64,000 nt of DNA from Weeksellaceae bacterium (GTDB lineage Bacteria; Bacteroidota; Bacteroidia; Flavobacteriales; Weeksellaceae): assembly GCA_022013695.1 (NCBI GenBank), contig JAKLPS010000012.1, positions 1-64,000 on the forward strand, given 5' to 3'. The notes below the pieces were generated by a model. It saw nothing but the letters and a program-made list of their open reading frames with translations, was not told where the DNA came from and made no database searches. Made by a program: the position numbers and the translations under genes. Shown here piece after piece: positions 1-8,982 of the stretch (positions are counted from its first letter, which is position 1; every line of letters starts with the position of its first letter).

Positions 1-141
1 AGAAAAAAATAAAAGAATACATCAATTATTACAACCACGACAGAATAAGACTCAATTTAAAAGGAAAGAGTCCGGTACAGTACCGAACTCTTTCCTCTAA
101 TAATATTGTTTAATTTTGTCTAATCTTTTGGGTGCAGTCCA
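1..141 (+). mobile_element. right end of an IS3-family insertion sequence
   Basis: The first 113 bases encode the end of an IS3-type transposase. They are followed by a short A+T-rich tail that ends in GGTGCAGTCCA at 131-141, the usual look of an IS3/IS150-group terminal repeat, which ends in CA. The left end and most of the transposase lie outside the window. The element stops 18 bases before the hemE stop codon, so it inserted just downstream of the haem operon. The exact end and the target duplication cannot be fixed without the other end. Confidence 0.7.
3..113 (+). CDS. IS3-family transposase OrfB, C-terminal end (partial)
   Basis: This frame is open from the window edge to a TAA at 111-113 and reads KEYINYYNHDRIRLNLKGKS followed by PVQYR. 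The YNxxRxxxxLkgxSPxxYR signature is the conserved C-terminal end of the IS3-family DDE transposase (OrfB, integrase core). Only the last 36 codons are in the window, so it cannot be judged whether the transposase is intact. Confidence 0.8.
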   Translation, partial: KKIKEYINYYNHDRIRLNLKGKSPVQYRTLSSNNIV

Positions 142-158
142 AATTGCTCTGGTTTTTT

Positions 159-1184
159 TTATGCTTTCCAATCGACAACAGCCTTGATAAAAGCTTCCGC
201 ATTTTCAACCGGAATATTGGGCAGAATCCCGTGTCCGAGATTTACAATGTATTTGTCTTTTCCAAAGCGGTCAATCATCTCGTGAACCATTTTCCGAATG
301 GTCTCCGGCGTCGAGTGCAGTCTTGAAGGATCAAAATTCCCTTGAAGTGTCACAGAATTATTCGTGAATTTTCTAGCCAATTCTGGCGTAATCGTCCAGT
401 CAACACCCAAAGCAGACGCTTTAGATTTCGTCATATCTTCCAACGCAAACCAGCAGCCTTTCCCGAAAACCACAACGTGCGTCAACGGCGCCAAAGCTTC
501 CACAATCTGATTGATGTATGGCCAGGAAAACTCCTGATAATCAGCCGGCGATAGCATTCCGCCCCAACTGTCAAAAACCTGAACCGCAGAAACGCCTTTC
601 TCTACTTTTCTTTTCAGATAAGCAATCGTCGTGTCCGTAATTTTTTGCAATAATTTGTGCGCCGCTTCAGTTTGCAAGAAACAAAATGACTTTGCGATAT
701 TGAAATCCTTAGAACCTCTTCCTTCGATGCAATAGCAGAAAATCGTCCAAGGCGAACCAGCAAACCCGATCAGCGGAACCTCGTTGTCCAGCTTCTCCAA
801 AGTCATTTCTATCGCATCGAAAACGTAACCTAATGTTTCGTTGACATTCGGAACTATCACATCGTCAACCTGTTGGGCAGTTCTAATGGGCTTCTCTAGC
901 CAAGGTCCCACAGATTCCTTCATTTTGAAATCGATGCCCATCGCTTGCGGAATCACTAAAATATCGGAGAACAAAATCGCAGCGTCCAAAGGAAATCTGC
1001 GGATAGGCTGAACGGTAATTTCCGAAGCCAATTCCGGCGTGCGGCATCTGGTGAAAAAGTCGTATTTGTCGCGCAACGCCATGAATTCCGGCAGGTATCT
1101 TCCGGCTTGCCTCATCATCCAAACCGGTGGTCTTTCCACGGTTTCGCCTCGCAAGGCTTTTAAATATAGGTCGTTCTTTATCAT
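159..1184 (-). CDS. hemE: uroporphyrinogen decarboxylase
   Basis: HemE removes the four acetate carboxyl groups of uroporphyrinogen III to give coproporphyrinogen III in the cytoplasm. The protein has 341 residues, normal for the family. It carries the N-terminal signature [10 protein letters not shown], which lines the active site, and the GFAGSPWT motif. A longer in-frame reading exists to 1289, but those 35 residues are encoded by a repeat element and resemble no HemE, so the ATG at 1182-1184 ([11 protein letters not shown]) is taken as the start. It is the last gene of hemACDE and is separated from hemD by that repeat. Confidence 0.95.
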   Translation of the reverse strand: MIKNDLYLKALRGETVERPPVWMMRQAGRYLPEFMALRDKYDFFTRCRTPELASEITVQPIRRFPLDAAILFSDILVIPQAMGIDFKMKESVGPWLEKPIRTAQQVDDVIVPNVNETLGYVFDAIEMTLEKLDNEVPLIGFAGSPWTIFCYCIEGRGSKDFNIAKSFCFLQTEAAHKLLQKITDTTIAYLKRKVEKGVSAVQVFDSWGGMLSPADYQEFSWPYINQIVEALAPLTHVVVFGKGCWFALEDMTKSKASALGVDWTITPELARKFTNNSVTLQGNFDPSRLHSTPETIRKMVHEMIDRFGKDKYIVNLGHGILPNIPVENAEAFIKAVVDWKA

Positions 1185-1204
1185 ATTCTTACATTTTTTG
1201 GGCG

Positions 1205-1285
1205 CCTTTATCCGCCTTCCACTCCCGCTTTTTTCTTTTTTTGCAAAAAAAGAAAAAGAGCTCCGTTCAAGTCGGGGCGCGCTTC
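1205..1285. repeat. dispersed palindromic repeat between hemD and hemE
   Basis: The core at 1228-1258 is a nearly perfect hairpin, CTTTTTTC-TTTTTTTGC followed by its complement AAAAAAAGAAAAAG. It is flanked by CTTCCACTCCCGC on the left and GAGCTCCGTTCAAGTCGGGG on the right. A related sequence lies at 18903-19005 with the same left flank (CTTCCGCTCCCGC) and right flank (AAAAAGAGCTTCGTTCA) but a different, longer loop. It does not encode a gene, and it lies inside the hem operon transcript. Confidence 0.65.
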
Positions 1286-1299
1286 GCACAATTTGGCGT

Positions 1300-2019
1300 C
1301 TAATCTTTCAAATCAGTTTCGCCAGCAGTTGAATTTGCCTTAGAAATCAAATCCAACAAATCTGTTAAGGTATTTTCTTGGCTTGTAATGATTTTATTTT
1401 CCGTCAGTTTCTCCAATTCCGAAGTCGTGGTAGATCCAATTGAAAAAATCTTAAGATCCTCAAAACTATTGAATTTCGCAAAACTACGAACTCCGCTCGG
1501 ACTGAAGAAGACCACCGCCTGATATTTCTCATCGATTTTCGGAAAGAGCAATGCGGTTCTGTAAACAGGGATTTTTTGGTACGAAATATTTTGCGACTGC
1601 AATTTTTCATCCAAAATATCCAAAGCCAGATCGCCGCAAAAATGTAAAAACTTCTCACAAACGGAATTTTCCATGATAAACTGTGAAAGTTCAATCGCAT
1701 TCTTACAAAGTTTGAAAGTCCCGAAATTATATTTCCTCAACTCCTTTTTCGTCTGCGAACCAACGGCGTAGATTTTATTAAATTTTTTCTCAGCAAAATT
1801 CTCATCTGCATCAAAAGCATTTTCAAAGAAGCCTTTCACGCCATTCACACTGCTGAAAATCAATGAATAATTCTTCAAATCGAAAGTTTTCGTTTTAATG
1901 AATTCTGTTTTAATGACCTCCACAAAATCAACCGCCACTTCGACTCCGCTCAGTGCGGCGATTCCCAATTTCTCGGCAACTTTTTCGTGATCCAATGATT
2001 TTGTAAAAAGGATTTTCAT
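1300..2019 (-). CDS. hemD: uroporphyrinogen-III synthase
   Basis: HemD closes and inverts ring D of hydroxymethylbilane to give uroporphyrinogen III. The 239-residue product has low sequence conservation, as usual for this family, but it begins [12 protein letters not shown] and has the late motif [12 protein letters not shown], where the TSxxGV-like segment sits. Its place between hemC and hemE supports the call. The ORF extends upstream to 2058, but the ATG at 2017-2019 gives the expected N-terminal beta strand. Confidence 0.9.
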   Translation of the reverse strand: MKILFTKSLDHEKVAEKLGIAALSGVEVAVDFVEVIKTEFIKTKTFDLKNYSLIFSSVNGVKGFFENAFDADENFAEKKFNKIYAVGSQTKKELRKYNFGTFKLCKNAIELSQFIMENSVCEKFLHFCGDLALDILDEKLQSQNISYQKIPVYRTALLFPKIDEKYQAVVFFSPSGVRSFAKFNSFEDLKIFSIGSTTTSELEKLTENKIITSQENTLTDLLDLISKANSTAGETDLKD

Positions 2020-2104
2020 ATTTATAAAGTCTACGAGAGCCTTCCACTGACAATGCATTCAATATTGACTCAAAGAGCGAACTAAAAAACTGATTAATTA
2101 ATAA

Positions 2105-3013
2105 CTAAATACTATTTCTAATCTCCTCCATCAATTCTCTTCCGCCGTTTTCCAGAATTTTCAAAGCGAGTTTCTCTCCAAAATTCTCAGACTCATTCCA
2201 ATCAAAAATCTCATCCGTTTCGATGCAATTTTTACCATCGAGCGAGCAAAGTCTTCCAAGAAATCTGATTTCACCATTCAACAATTCCGCTTTTGCACCA
2301 ATGGGCGCCGTGCAGCCGCCTTCCAAAGTCTTCAGAAATTCTCTTTCAATAGTAATGCAAATCTCGGTTTCCTTGTGAGAAATAGATTTTAAAATTTCCC
2401 TAAGTTGTAAATTGTCAATTTTGCTGGCGATTGCCACAACACCTTGGGAAGGTGCTTGCAATAAAAACGGAATCTGCTCATAGTCAACATCCAGATTCAT
2501 TCGTTTGATTCCCGCCAAAGAAAAAATTGTAGCGTCAGCCACTCCGCCATCTAATTTTGTCAGGCGCGTTTGGACATTTCCGCGGATATCCGTAAATTCA
2601 GTTTCCGGAAACTCCTTGAGCCAAAAAGCACGTCTTCTCAAGCTGCTGGTCGCGATTTTCAGAACATTCAGTTCCAAAGGTTGGGCATCTTTATTTCTTA
2701 CCAAAACATCCTCCGGAAAATCCCGTTCCAAGACTGCCGAAATGTGAATATTTTCGGGCAAAATCGTCGGAACATCTTTTAAGGAATGCGCGGCAATGTC
2801 GATGTCATCATGAAGTAACGCAATGTCCAGATCTTTCGTAAAAATACCCGTAATTCCTAAGGCGTACAGCGGTTTAGTAAGATTTTTGTCACCAGAGCTG
2901 ACGATCGGCACAATCTCAGTCTGCAGACCAATATTTTTGATTTTTGCTGCAACTTCCTGCGCTTGCCAAAGAGCCAGCGGACTATTTCTAGTTCCTATTC
3001 GTATGGTCTTCAT
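2105..3013 (-). CDS. hemC: porphobilinogen deaminase (hydroxymethylbilane synthase)
   Basis: HemC joins four porphobilinogen units into hydroxymethylbilane using a covalent dipyrromethane cofactor. The 302-residue protein starts MKTIRIGTRNSPLALWQA. It has the catalytic Asp in HSLKD (D80), the arginine-rich TSSLRRRA substrate-binding stretch near residue 125, and the cofactor cysteine in GGCTAPIGA (C234). The start at 3013 lies inside the end of hemA (26-bp overlap), which suggests translational coupling. Confidence 0.96.
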   Translation of the reverse strand: MKTIRIGTRNSPLALWQAQEVAAKIKNIGLQTEIVPIVSSGDKNLTKPLYALGITGIFTKDLDIALLHDDIDIAAHSLKDVPTILPENIHISAVLERDFPEDVLVRNKDAQPLELNVLKIATSSLRRRAFWLKEFPETEFTDIRGNVQTRLTKLDGGVADATIFSLAGIKRMNLDVDYEQIPFLLQAPSQGVVAIASKIDNLQLREILKSISHKETEICITIEREFLKTLEGGCTAPIGAKAELLNGEIRFLGRLCSLDGKNCIETDEIFDWNESENFGEKLALKILENGGRELMEEIRNSI

Positions 3014-4271
3014 CGGTTTCTTGTTTGTGAATATCGAGAATATCATCCATCAATTTTGCTATTTCATCTGCTCGGGAAGGGTTTTCTGTAATGTATTTGG
3101 CAAATCGGTTGGTGATTTTTTGGATCAGATTGTTAGACAGTTCCATATCTTCGATCTTGGCATAATGAAACTTTTTGTGGATGTTGTGCATTTCATTTTC
3201 TTCGATTCTTTTCAAATAATTTTTGAAATGATTGATCTGCGGTGCCAATTTCCTTTTCTTTTCCCAATCGGCAAATTCCTTTGCCATTTCTTTGATGATG
3301 GCTTCCGCTTTTGGGATTTCTTTTTTGCGCAGATGCATCGTTTCGTTTATTTTTTGCGAAAGCTGATCCACATCGATCAAAGTTACGTTTTCCAATTTTC
3401 CAATTTCCTTCTGAACATTGTTCGGGATCGACAGATCTATGACGAGCATATCTTTGTTTTTGGGAAAATTAGACTCATCAATAATAAATTTCTGAGCGCC
3501 AGTCGCCACGATTAAGACATCGGTATGTTGTAGTTCTTTCGGAAAATGATCAAAATCAATTTGGGGAATATGATATTTGTCGGCAATTTTTTCGGCTTTT
3601 TCGAAAGAGCGGTTGGCGATTTTAATTTTGGGCTGATCGATGTGTTTTACAAGATTTTCAATCGTGTTTTGACCAATCTCGCCCACGCCTAAAAGGAGGA
3701 TATTCTTCGAGGGAATATGGTTTGAATGAGTCAAAATATAATGAACAGCGGCATAAGAAACCGAGGCTGAACCCGTCCCAATTCCCGTTTCGTTCTTGAT
3801 CTTTTTCGAAATTTGAATCGAGGAATTGATGGCCCGTTCCAGATAAGGATTCGAAAAGTCCTTATAAGTTTTGAATCGGTGATAGGCGTTTTTGATCTGC
3901 GAAACAATCTCAAAGTCGCCGATAATCTGGCTTTCCAGGCCGGCTGCCACGCGGAAAAGATGGAGTAGAGCTTCCTCTCTTTGCAAAACATTCACATAAT
4001 TGAGAAATTCTGAAAGCGGGACGCCAACAGTGTTGCAATAGAGTTCGGCGATGTGTAGATAGTTTTTGGATGTGGCGTAGATTTCTGTCCGGTTGCAAGT
4101 AGAAACGACAAAGGCGTCACCATAATCCTGCTCGTGAATCTGATTGACAAAGGATTTAATATGTTCATCAAAAAAAGCGAATCTCCCACGCGTTTCGGCA
4201 TCGGCTTTTTCATAACTGATGCTGAGAACAGCAAGATCTGAGGTGTGATGAAATTTATTTCGGGTACTCAT
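2988..4271 (-). CDS. hemA: glutamyl-tRNA reductase
   Basis: HemA reduces glutamyl-tRNA(Glu) to glutamate-1-semialdehyde, the first step of tetrapyrrole synthesis by the C5 route. The 427-residue protein contains the catalytic cysteine in STCNRTE (C59), the NADPH-binding LLGVGEIGQNTI segment near residue 195 and a C-terminal helical dimerisation region rich in Lys and Glu. It is the first gene of hemACDE and is transcribed divergently from mreB. Confidence 0.96.
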   Translation of the reverse strand: MSTRNKFHHTSDLAVLSISYEKADAETRGRFAFFDEHIKSFVNQIHEQDYGDAFVVSTCNRTEIYATSKNYLHIAELYCNTVGVPLSEFLNYVNVLQREEALLHLFRVAAGLESQIIGDFEIVSQIKNAYHRFKTYKDFSNPYLERAINSSIQISKKIKNETGIGTGSASVSYAAVHYILTHSNHIPSKNILLLGVGEIGQNTIENLVKHIDQPKIKIANRSFEKAEKIADKYHIPQIDFDHFPKELQHTDVLIVATGAQKFIIDESNFPKNKDMLVIDLSIPNNVQKEIGKLENVTLIDVDQLSQKINETMHLRKKEIPKAEAIIKEMAKEFADWEKKRKLAPQINHFKNYLKRIEENEMHNIHKKFHYAKIEDMELSNNLIQKITNRFAKYITENPSRADEIAKLMDDILDIHKQETDEDHTNRN

Positions 4272-4281
4272 TTTCAGTTTG

Positions 4282-4289
4282 CAAATTTA
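4282..4289 (-). promoter_or_regulatory. putative hemA -7 promoter element
   Basis: On the minus strand this reads TAAATTTG, a perfect match to the Bacteroidota -7 consensus TAnnTTTG, 10 bases upstream of the hemA start. No good TTTG is seen at the -33 position. The resulting leader would be only a few bases long. Confidence 0.4.
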
Positions 4290-4526
4290 CAATAATTTAA
4301 TATAAAGATGCTTTCCGAAAAAGATTGTGCAAAATTGATAATATCTATATATCTGTACAATTGTCAATCGTAAATTGATAGTGGGTTTGATGTTTTGGTG
4401 ATGCATTACTGATCCCCGTCTTTACTATTGAGAGTCAGATTTATTTTATAAAAGATCGGATCGAAATTTTAAGGAAATTTTAACCAAATTAATTTTAATT
4501 CCAGAGAGAGAATGCATCTAAATTTA

Positions 4527-4534
4527 TATCTTTG
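4527..4534 (+). promoter_or_regulatory. putative mreB -7 promoter element
   Basis: TATCTTTG matches the Bacteroidota -7 consensus exactly and lies 24 bases upstream of the mreB ATG. No clear -33 TTTG is present. The rest of the 287-bp hemA-mreB gap (4272-4558) is A+T-rich with no other feature seen. Confidence 0.45.
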
Positions 4535-4558
4535 TAAACTTAATAATTACTGAAGAAA

Positions 4559-5584
4559 ATGGGTATATTTGATATGTTTACGCAAGAGATTGCGATTGAC
4601 TTGGGAACGGCCAACACACTGATTATACATAATAACAAAATAGTGGTGGATCAACCTTCTATAGTTGCAATAGAGCGCTCGACAGGAAGACCGATTGCAG
4701 TTGGAGAACAGGCGAAACATATGCAGGGCAAGACCCACGAGGATATCAAAACAATTCGTCCGCTGAAAGATGGTGTCATTGCAGACTTTCACGCTTCAGA
4801 ACATATGATCAAGGAGTTTATCAAGCAGATTCCAGGTATCAAAGGCAAGCTTTTTCAGCCCGCACTCAGAATCGTAATTTGTATCCCATCAGGAATTACC
4901 GAGGTCGAGAAAAGAGCAGTAAGGGATTCTGCTCAGAAAGTGAATGCCAAAGAAGTGCGGTTGATTTACGAACCAATGGCTGCGGCCATAGGGGTTGGCA
5001 TCGATGTTCAGAAGCCAGAAGGTAATATGATAATAGACATCGGCGGAGGTACGACGGAAATCGCAGTTGTTGCGCTAGGCGGCATCGTGTGCGACAAATC
5101 AGTGAAAATCGCCGGCGATGTTTTTACTAATGATATCGCTTATTACCTAAGAACCCATCATAATCTTTATATCGGAGAGAGAACGGCTGAGAGAATTAAG
5201 ATAGAAGTTGGCTCTGCGGTAGAAGAGTTGGACGTTCCTATCGATGATATTCCAGTTCAGGGTCGTGACTTAATAACAGGGAAGCCAAAAGAGATTATGG
5301 TCAATTATAAAGAAATTGCTAAAGCACTGGACAAATCGATTATTAGAATCGAAGATGCGGTGATGGAAACCTTATCACTCACGCCTCCAGAGTTGGCTGC
5401 AGATATTTATAAGACAGGAATCTATCTTGCCGGTGGAGGAGCTTTACTAAGAGGCCTGTCTGATAGACTCCACAGAAAAACAGGTCTTCCGGTTTTCGTT
5501 GCGGAAGATCCTTTGCGAGCCGTGGTAAGAGGCACTGGAATTGCCCTGAAAAATATGGACAAATTCAATTTCCTTATCAAATAA
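4559..5584 (+). CDS. mreB: rod shape-determining protein MreB
   Basis: MreB is the bacterial actin that forms filaments under the inner membrane and directs lateral wall synthesis. The 341-residue protein shows the actin-type ATPase motifs: phosphate-1 IAIDLGTANTLI near residue 10, phosphate-2 NMIIDIGGGTTEIAVV near residue 155, and the adenosine motif YLAGGGALLRGL near residue 288. It is the first gene of mreBCD-mrdA-rodA. The flanking order confirms the cell-shape role rather than an MreB paralogue. Confidence 0.97.
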   Translation: MGIFDMFTQEIAIDLGTANTLIIHNNKIVVDQPSIVAIERSTGRPIAVGEQAKHMQGKTHEDIKTIRPLKDGVIADFHASEHMIKEFIKQIPGIKGKLFQPALRIVICIPSGITEVEKRAVRDSAQKVNAKEVRLIYEPMAAAIGVGIDVQKPEGNMIIDIGGGTTEIAVVALGGIVCDKSVKIAGDVFTNDIAYYLRTHHNLYIGERTAERIKIEVGSAVEELDVPIDDIPVQGRDLITGKPKEIMVNYKEIAKALDKSIIRIEDAVMETLSLTPPELAADIYKTGIYLAGGGALLRGLSDRLHRKTGLPVFVAEDPLRAVVRGTGIALKNMDKFNFLIK

Positions 5585-5607
5585 TTAAGATTTTCTCAAG
5601 TTTTTAA

Positions 5608-6462
5608 ATGGGTGCTCTGCTGAGATTTTTTTCTAAGAATGCTTTGTTTGTGTTCTTTATATTCCTGCAATTGGTTGCAATTGTGCTTATTTTCAGCAAA
5701 AATTCTATGCAGCAAAGTTTCGTTGCTGCAAATACTGCTACTTTTAATTCCTGGGTGTCTGGCTATATTGATGAAGGAACCTCTTATCTGAAACTGAAAC
5801 AGATTAACGACGATCTTACCACGCAAAACAAAGCTTTGATGCTGGAACTCTATGGAAGAGAAAAAGTATCAAAACCAAATTTCAGAAAAGTTTATGACAC
5901 CATCGGCGGCGGACAGATTTACACTTTTGTAGATGGCGAGGTGGTTTTCAACAGTATTAACAGAAGCGACAATTATTTCACGATCAATCGGGGCAGCTTG
6001 CAAGGCGTTGGTTCCAATATGGGCGTTATAGCCCCGCGCGGGATTGCCGGAATCGTAATCAATACAACGGATAACTATGCCTTGGTCAAGTCCATCTTGA
6101 GTGTCAATAAAATTAAAATCAGTGCCTCGCTCAAAAAATCTGGTTATTTTGGGACATTGTCTTGGAAAGGCGACGACACGAGAAGCATGACGCTTTCCGA
6201 CATTCCAAAATATGTACCGCTGAAAGTGGGCGACACCGTTGTCACCGATGGCAAATCGTCGATTTTCCCTGCTGGCATTATGGTGGGAACGGTTGCAGGC
6301 TATGAAGTGGACAGCAAAACAGGATTTTGGGATATTTCAGTAGAACTCAGTGAGAAAATAGGGAAGCTGAACAAAATCTTCGTGGTGCGGAATCTGAAAA
6401 AATCCGAGGTTCAGAAAATAGAGGATTCATTAAAAGTTCAAATTAAAAAAGATGATCAGTAG
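5608..6462 (+). CDS. mreC: rod shape-determining protein MreC
   Basis: MreC is a bitopic inner-membrane protein that links MreB to the periplasmic elongation synthases. The 284-residue product has one N-terminal membrane helix (about residues 10-29), then a helical, coiled-coil-like stretch (about 50-85), then a beta-rich periplasmic part (GVIAPRGIAGIV). It lies 23 bases after mreB and overlaps mreD by 11 bases. Confidence 0.93.
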   Translation: MGALLRFFSKNALFVFFIFLQLVAIVLIFSKNSMQQSFVAANTATFNSWVSGYIDEGTSYLKLKQINDDLTTQNKALMLELYGREKVSKPNFRKVYDTIGGGQIYTFVDGEVVFNSINRSDNYFTINRGSLQGVGSNMGVIAPRGIAGIVINTTDNYALVKSILSVNKIKISASLKKSGYFGTLSWKGDDTRSMTLSDIPKYVPLKVGDTVVTDGKSSIFPAGIMVGTVAGYEVDSKTGFWDISVELSEKIGKLNKIFVVRNLKKSEVQKIEDSLKVQIKKDDQ

Positions 6463-6958
6463 AAACCTTGTCTCAGATCTGGCTTTGATCGCATTTTTAA
6501 CCGCTTTTCAGATCTTTATTTTGAATAGGGTGGCTTTGTTTGGGCAATATATTCCAGTTCTGTACCCCGTTTTTGTCATGTTTTATCCTTTTTTTAGGAA
6601 TAGATTTCAATTTTTGACCCTTAGTTTTATTTTGGGCTTATGCGTAGACGCCTTTCTTGGCACTTGGGGAATTAATGCATTTGCAACCACCGTTATCGCT
6701 TATTTCAGAACCATCATTTTCCGAACATCTACAGATACAACCACCGATTTTTTCTCTTTTCAGAGCATTCAGTGGTCGCAGTTCCTATTTTTTATTTTCA
6801 CCAGTGTCTTCATCCATCAGCTTTTGGTTCAGTACATCGAATTTTTCAAGTTCGACCGATTTTTTGAAATTTTATTTAACGTAATAGTTACCAGTATAAT
6901 CTCGTTTGTGTTTATATTAGCCTATGCGTTAGCATTTAGAATTAAGCAAAAAATTTGA
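6452..6958 (+). CDS. mreD: rod shape-determining protein MreD
   Basis: MreD is a small integral membrane protein of the elongasome. The 168-residue sequence is almost wholly hydrophobic with about five predicted membrane segments, and its FILGLCVDAFLGTWGINAFA stretch is typical of the family. Sequence identity among MreD proteins is low, so position between mreC and mrdA carries much of the evidence. It overlaps both neighbours. Confidence 0.88.
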   Translation: MISRNLVSDLALIAFLTAFQIFILNRVALFGQYIPVLYPVFVMFYPFFRNRFQFLTLSFILGLCVDAFLGTWGINAFATTVIAYFRTIIFRTSTDTTTDFFSFQSIQWSQFLFFIFTSVFIHQLLVQYIEFFKFDRFFEILFNVIVTSIISFVFILAYALAFRIKQKI

Positions 6959-8982
6959 AGTCACAATATCTCAGAATCATTCTCGCACTCTCCGTTATTG
7001 CAATGATTTTCATCGCAAGGCTTTCTTATTTACAGCTATTTACAGACCGATATGCATTGAATGCGGCGAACACCTCCATCAAAATTGAATACATCATTCC
7101 GCCAAGAGGCGTCATCTTCGACCGAAACGGAAAGATATTAGTAGGTAATCAACCTTCTTTCGAAATCTCATATACGGCCGCACTCCTAAGACCGGACTTC
7201 GACACCATCGGATTTTGCAGATTATTAGGCATTACGAAGCCAGACTTTGCAGCAACGATCGAGAATATTGAGAAAGAAAAATATTATTCCAAGCTGACGC
7301 CGATGACTTTTATGAAAAATCTGAGTCGCGAGCAAATGGCCAGGGTGCAGGAGCTCATATTCAAATATCCAGCTTTCAGCATCGTTCCCCGCCCGCAGAG
7401 GCAATATGAGATCAGTACCTCAGGAAATCTTTTGGGATATACCAATCAGGTCAGTGATAATGATATCCAGAAAGACTCTACTTACTATCTGCCAGGCGAC
7501 TTTATCGGCAAAAGCGGCGTCGAAAAATCCTATGAAAAGGAACTTCGAGGCGAAAAGGGTATGAAATATATCCAAAAAGATATCCGCCAAAGGAGCATCG
7601 GATCTTATAAAAATGGAGCGCTGGATAAGGAAGTGGTTACCGGCAAAGACCTGACTTTGACCATAGATTACGATCTGCAACGAATGGCAGAGGAAATGCT
7701 GGTGAACAAGCACGGGGCAATGGTAGCGCTGGATCCCAACAATGGCGAGATTCTGACATTGGCAACGGGTCCGGACATCGATCCCCATCTTTTTACCGGA
7801 CCCAATAAATCCCAAAATCTTTACAAACTTGCCAACGATACCATCTATGAAAACAAACCCACCTTCGACAGGTCTATCCAAGCGGCTTATCCGCCGGGCT
7901 CTACCTTCAAATTATTGACAGCGTTATCAGCGATGGAAATGGGCGTGATAACCGATAAAACGATTTTTCCTTGCGGAAGGGGATTTTTTTATCGCGGAAA
8001 AAGGATCAGAGGTCATGGCGGCGCAGATCCGCTCATCCCATCGATACAGGTTTCCAGTAATTGCTATTTTACGTATGCTTATCTGGCCATCCTCAAAAAA
8101 TACACTGGAAATCCATCGAGAGGCGTGGATGAATGGAAAAAAATCCTCAATAGTTTTGGCGTTGGCGAATATCTCAATAATGATTTGGCAGTGGGTGCCA
8201 AAGGTAGAATACCGTCCGGAGAGTTCTACGAAAAAAGAATGAAATCGATCTATAAAGCCAGCGGCTCCAAACGGACAGATTATAAAAACTGGGACGAGAT
8301 GCCCACAGGTGCTTTGTACAACGGGATGGGGCAGGGCGATGTGCTTCTAACACCCTTGCAGATGGCAAACTTCGTGGCAGCTATTGCCAATAAAGGCTGG
8401 TACTACACACCTCATATCGTGAAAAGCATCGATGGGAAACCCAATCCCGATCCCAGATTCAAGAAGAAACATTTGACGCTGGTTCAGAATCCTCATTATT
8501 ACAACGTTGTACTGCAGGGGATGGAAGCCGTCATGCTGCGAGGAACTGGTCATAGTTTGCTTTCCAAAGATTTCACACAGCTGGCAAAAACAGGAACGGC
8601 GCAGGTTCCCCAGGGGAAAGACAACTCTATTTTTGTTTTGATTGCTCCTAAGGACAAGCCAAAAATAGTAGTCGTAGCCGTAATGGAACACGCCGGTTTT
8701 GGCGCTACTTGGGCCGGGCCAGCTTGCACCGTCATCGCAGAGAAGTACATCACCGGAGAAGTGAAAAGAGAAAATCTCTACAAAAAAATGATCAACTCCA
8801 GTTTTATGCCAGAATATCGGCGCCAGTACATTTCGGAAATGAAACGAAAAGGCTGGTACAAAGAACCGCCGAAAGACACTGCAAAACTGAAGCGAATCAA
8901 AGACAGCCTGCAGGCAATTGACAACCGAAAATCAAAAAAAGACAGCACCAAAATACAACCTCTAAAAAATAAAGCAAGATGA
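6955..8982 (+). CDS. mrdA: penicillin-binding protein 2, elongation transpeptidase
   Basis: This is a class B penicillin-binding protein that crosslinks peptidoglycan during cell elongation, working with RodA. The 675-residue protein has an N-terminal membrane anchor, the dimerisation domain (RGVIFDRNGKILVGNQ) and the transpeptidase motifs SxxK (S316 in YPPGSTFKL), SxN (SSNCYF) and KTG (KTGTAQ). The start is a TTG at 6955 overlapping the mreD TGA, so translation is probably coupled; no ATG fits the N-terminus. The C-terminus is a basic, low-complexity tail. Confidence 0.95.
   Translation: MKSQYLRIILALSVIAMIFIARLSYLQLFTDRYALNAANTSIKIEYIIPPRGVIFDRNGKILVGNQPSFEISYTAALLRPDFDTIGFCRLLGITKPDFAATIENIEKEKYYSKLTPMTFMKNLSREQMARVQELIFKYPAFSIVPRPQRQYEISTSGNLLGYTNQVSDNDIQKDSTYYLPGDFIGKSGVEKSYEKELRGEKGMKYIQKDIRQRSIGSYKNGALDKEVVTGKDLTLTIDYDLQRMAEEMLVNKHGAMVALDPNNGEILTLATGPDIDPHLFTGPNKSQNLYKLANDTIYENKPTFDRSIQAAYPPGSTFKLLTALSAMEMGVITDKTIFPCGRGFFYRGKRIRGHGGADPLIPSIQVSSNCYFTYAYLAILKKYTGNPSRGVDEWKKILNSFGVGEYLNNDLAVGAKGRIPSGEFYEKRMKSIYKASGSKRTDYKNWDEMPTGALYNGMGQGDVLLTPLQMANFVAAIANKGWYYTPHIVKSIDGKPNPDPRFKKKHLTLVQNPHYYNVVLQGMEAVMLRGTGHSLLSKDFTQLAKTGTAQVPQGKDNSIFVLIAPKDKPKIVVVAVMEHAGFGATWAGPACTVIAEKYITGEVKRENLYKKMINSSFMPEYRRQYISEMKRKGWYKEPPKDTAKLKRIKDSLQAIDNRKSKKDSTKIQPLKNKAR

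Noticed and set aside
1185-1289. 35-codon N-terminal extension of hemE
   Set aside because: Encoded by a dispersed repeat ([16 protein letters not shown]); HemE proteins start near MIKNDLYL.
2823-3515. 230-residue open frame on the plus strand across hemC and hemA
   Set aside because: It lies wholly antisense to hemC and hemA, which have clear catalytic motifs; its Phe-rich composition is that of a shadow frame.
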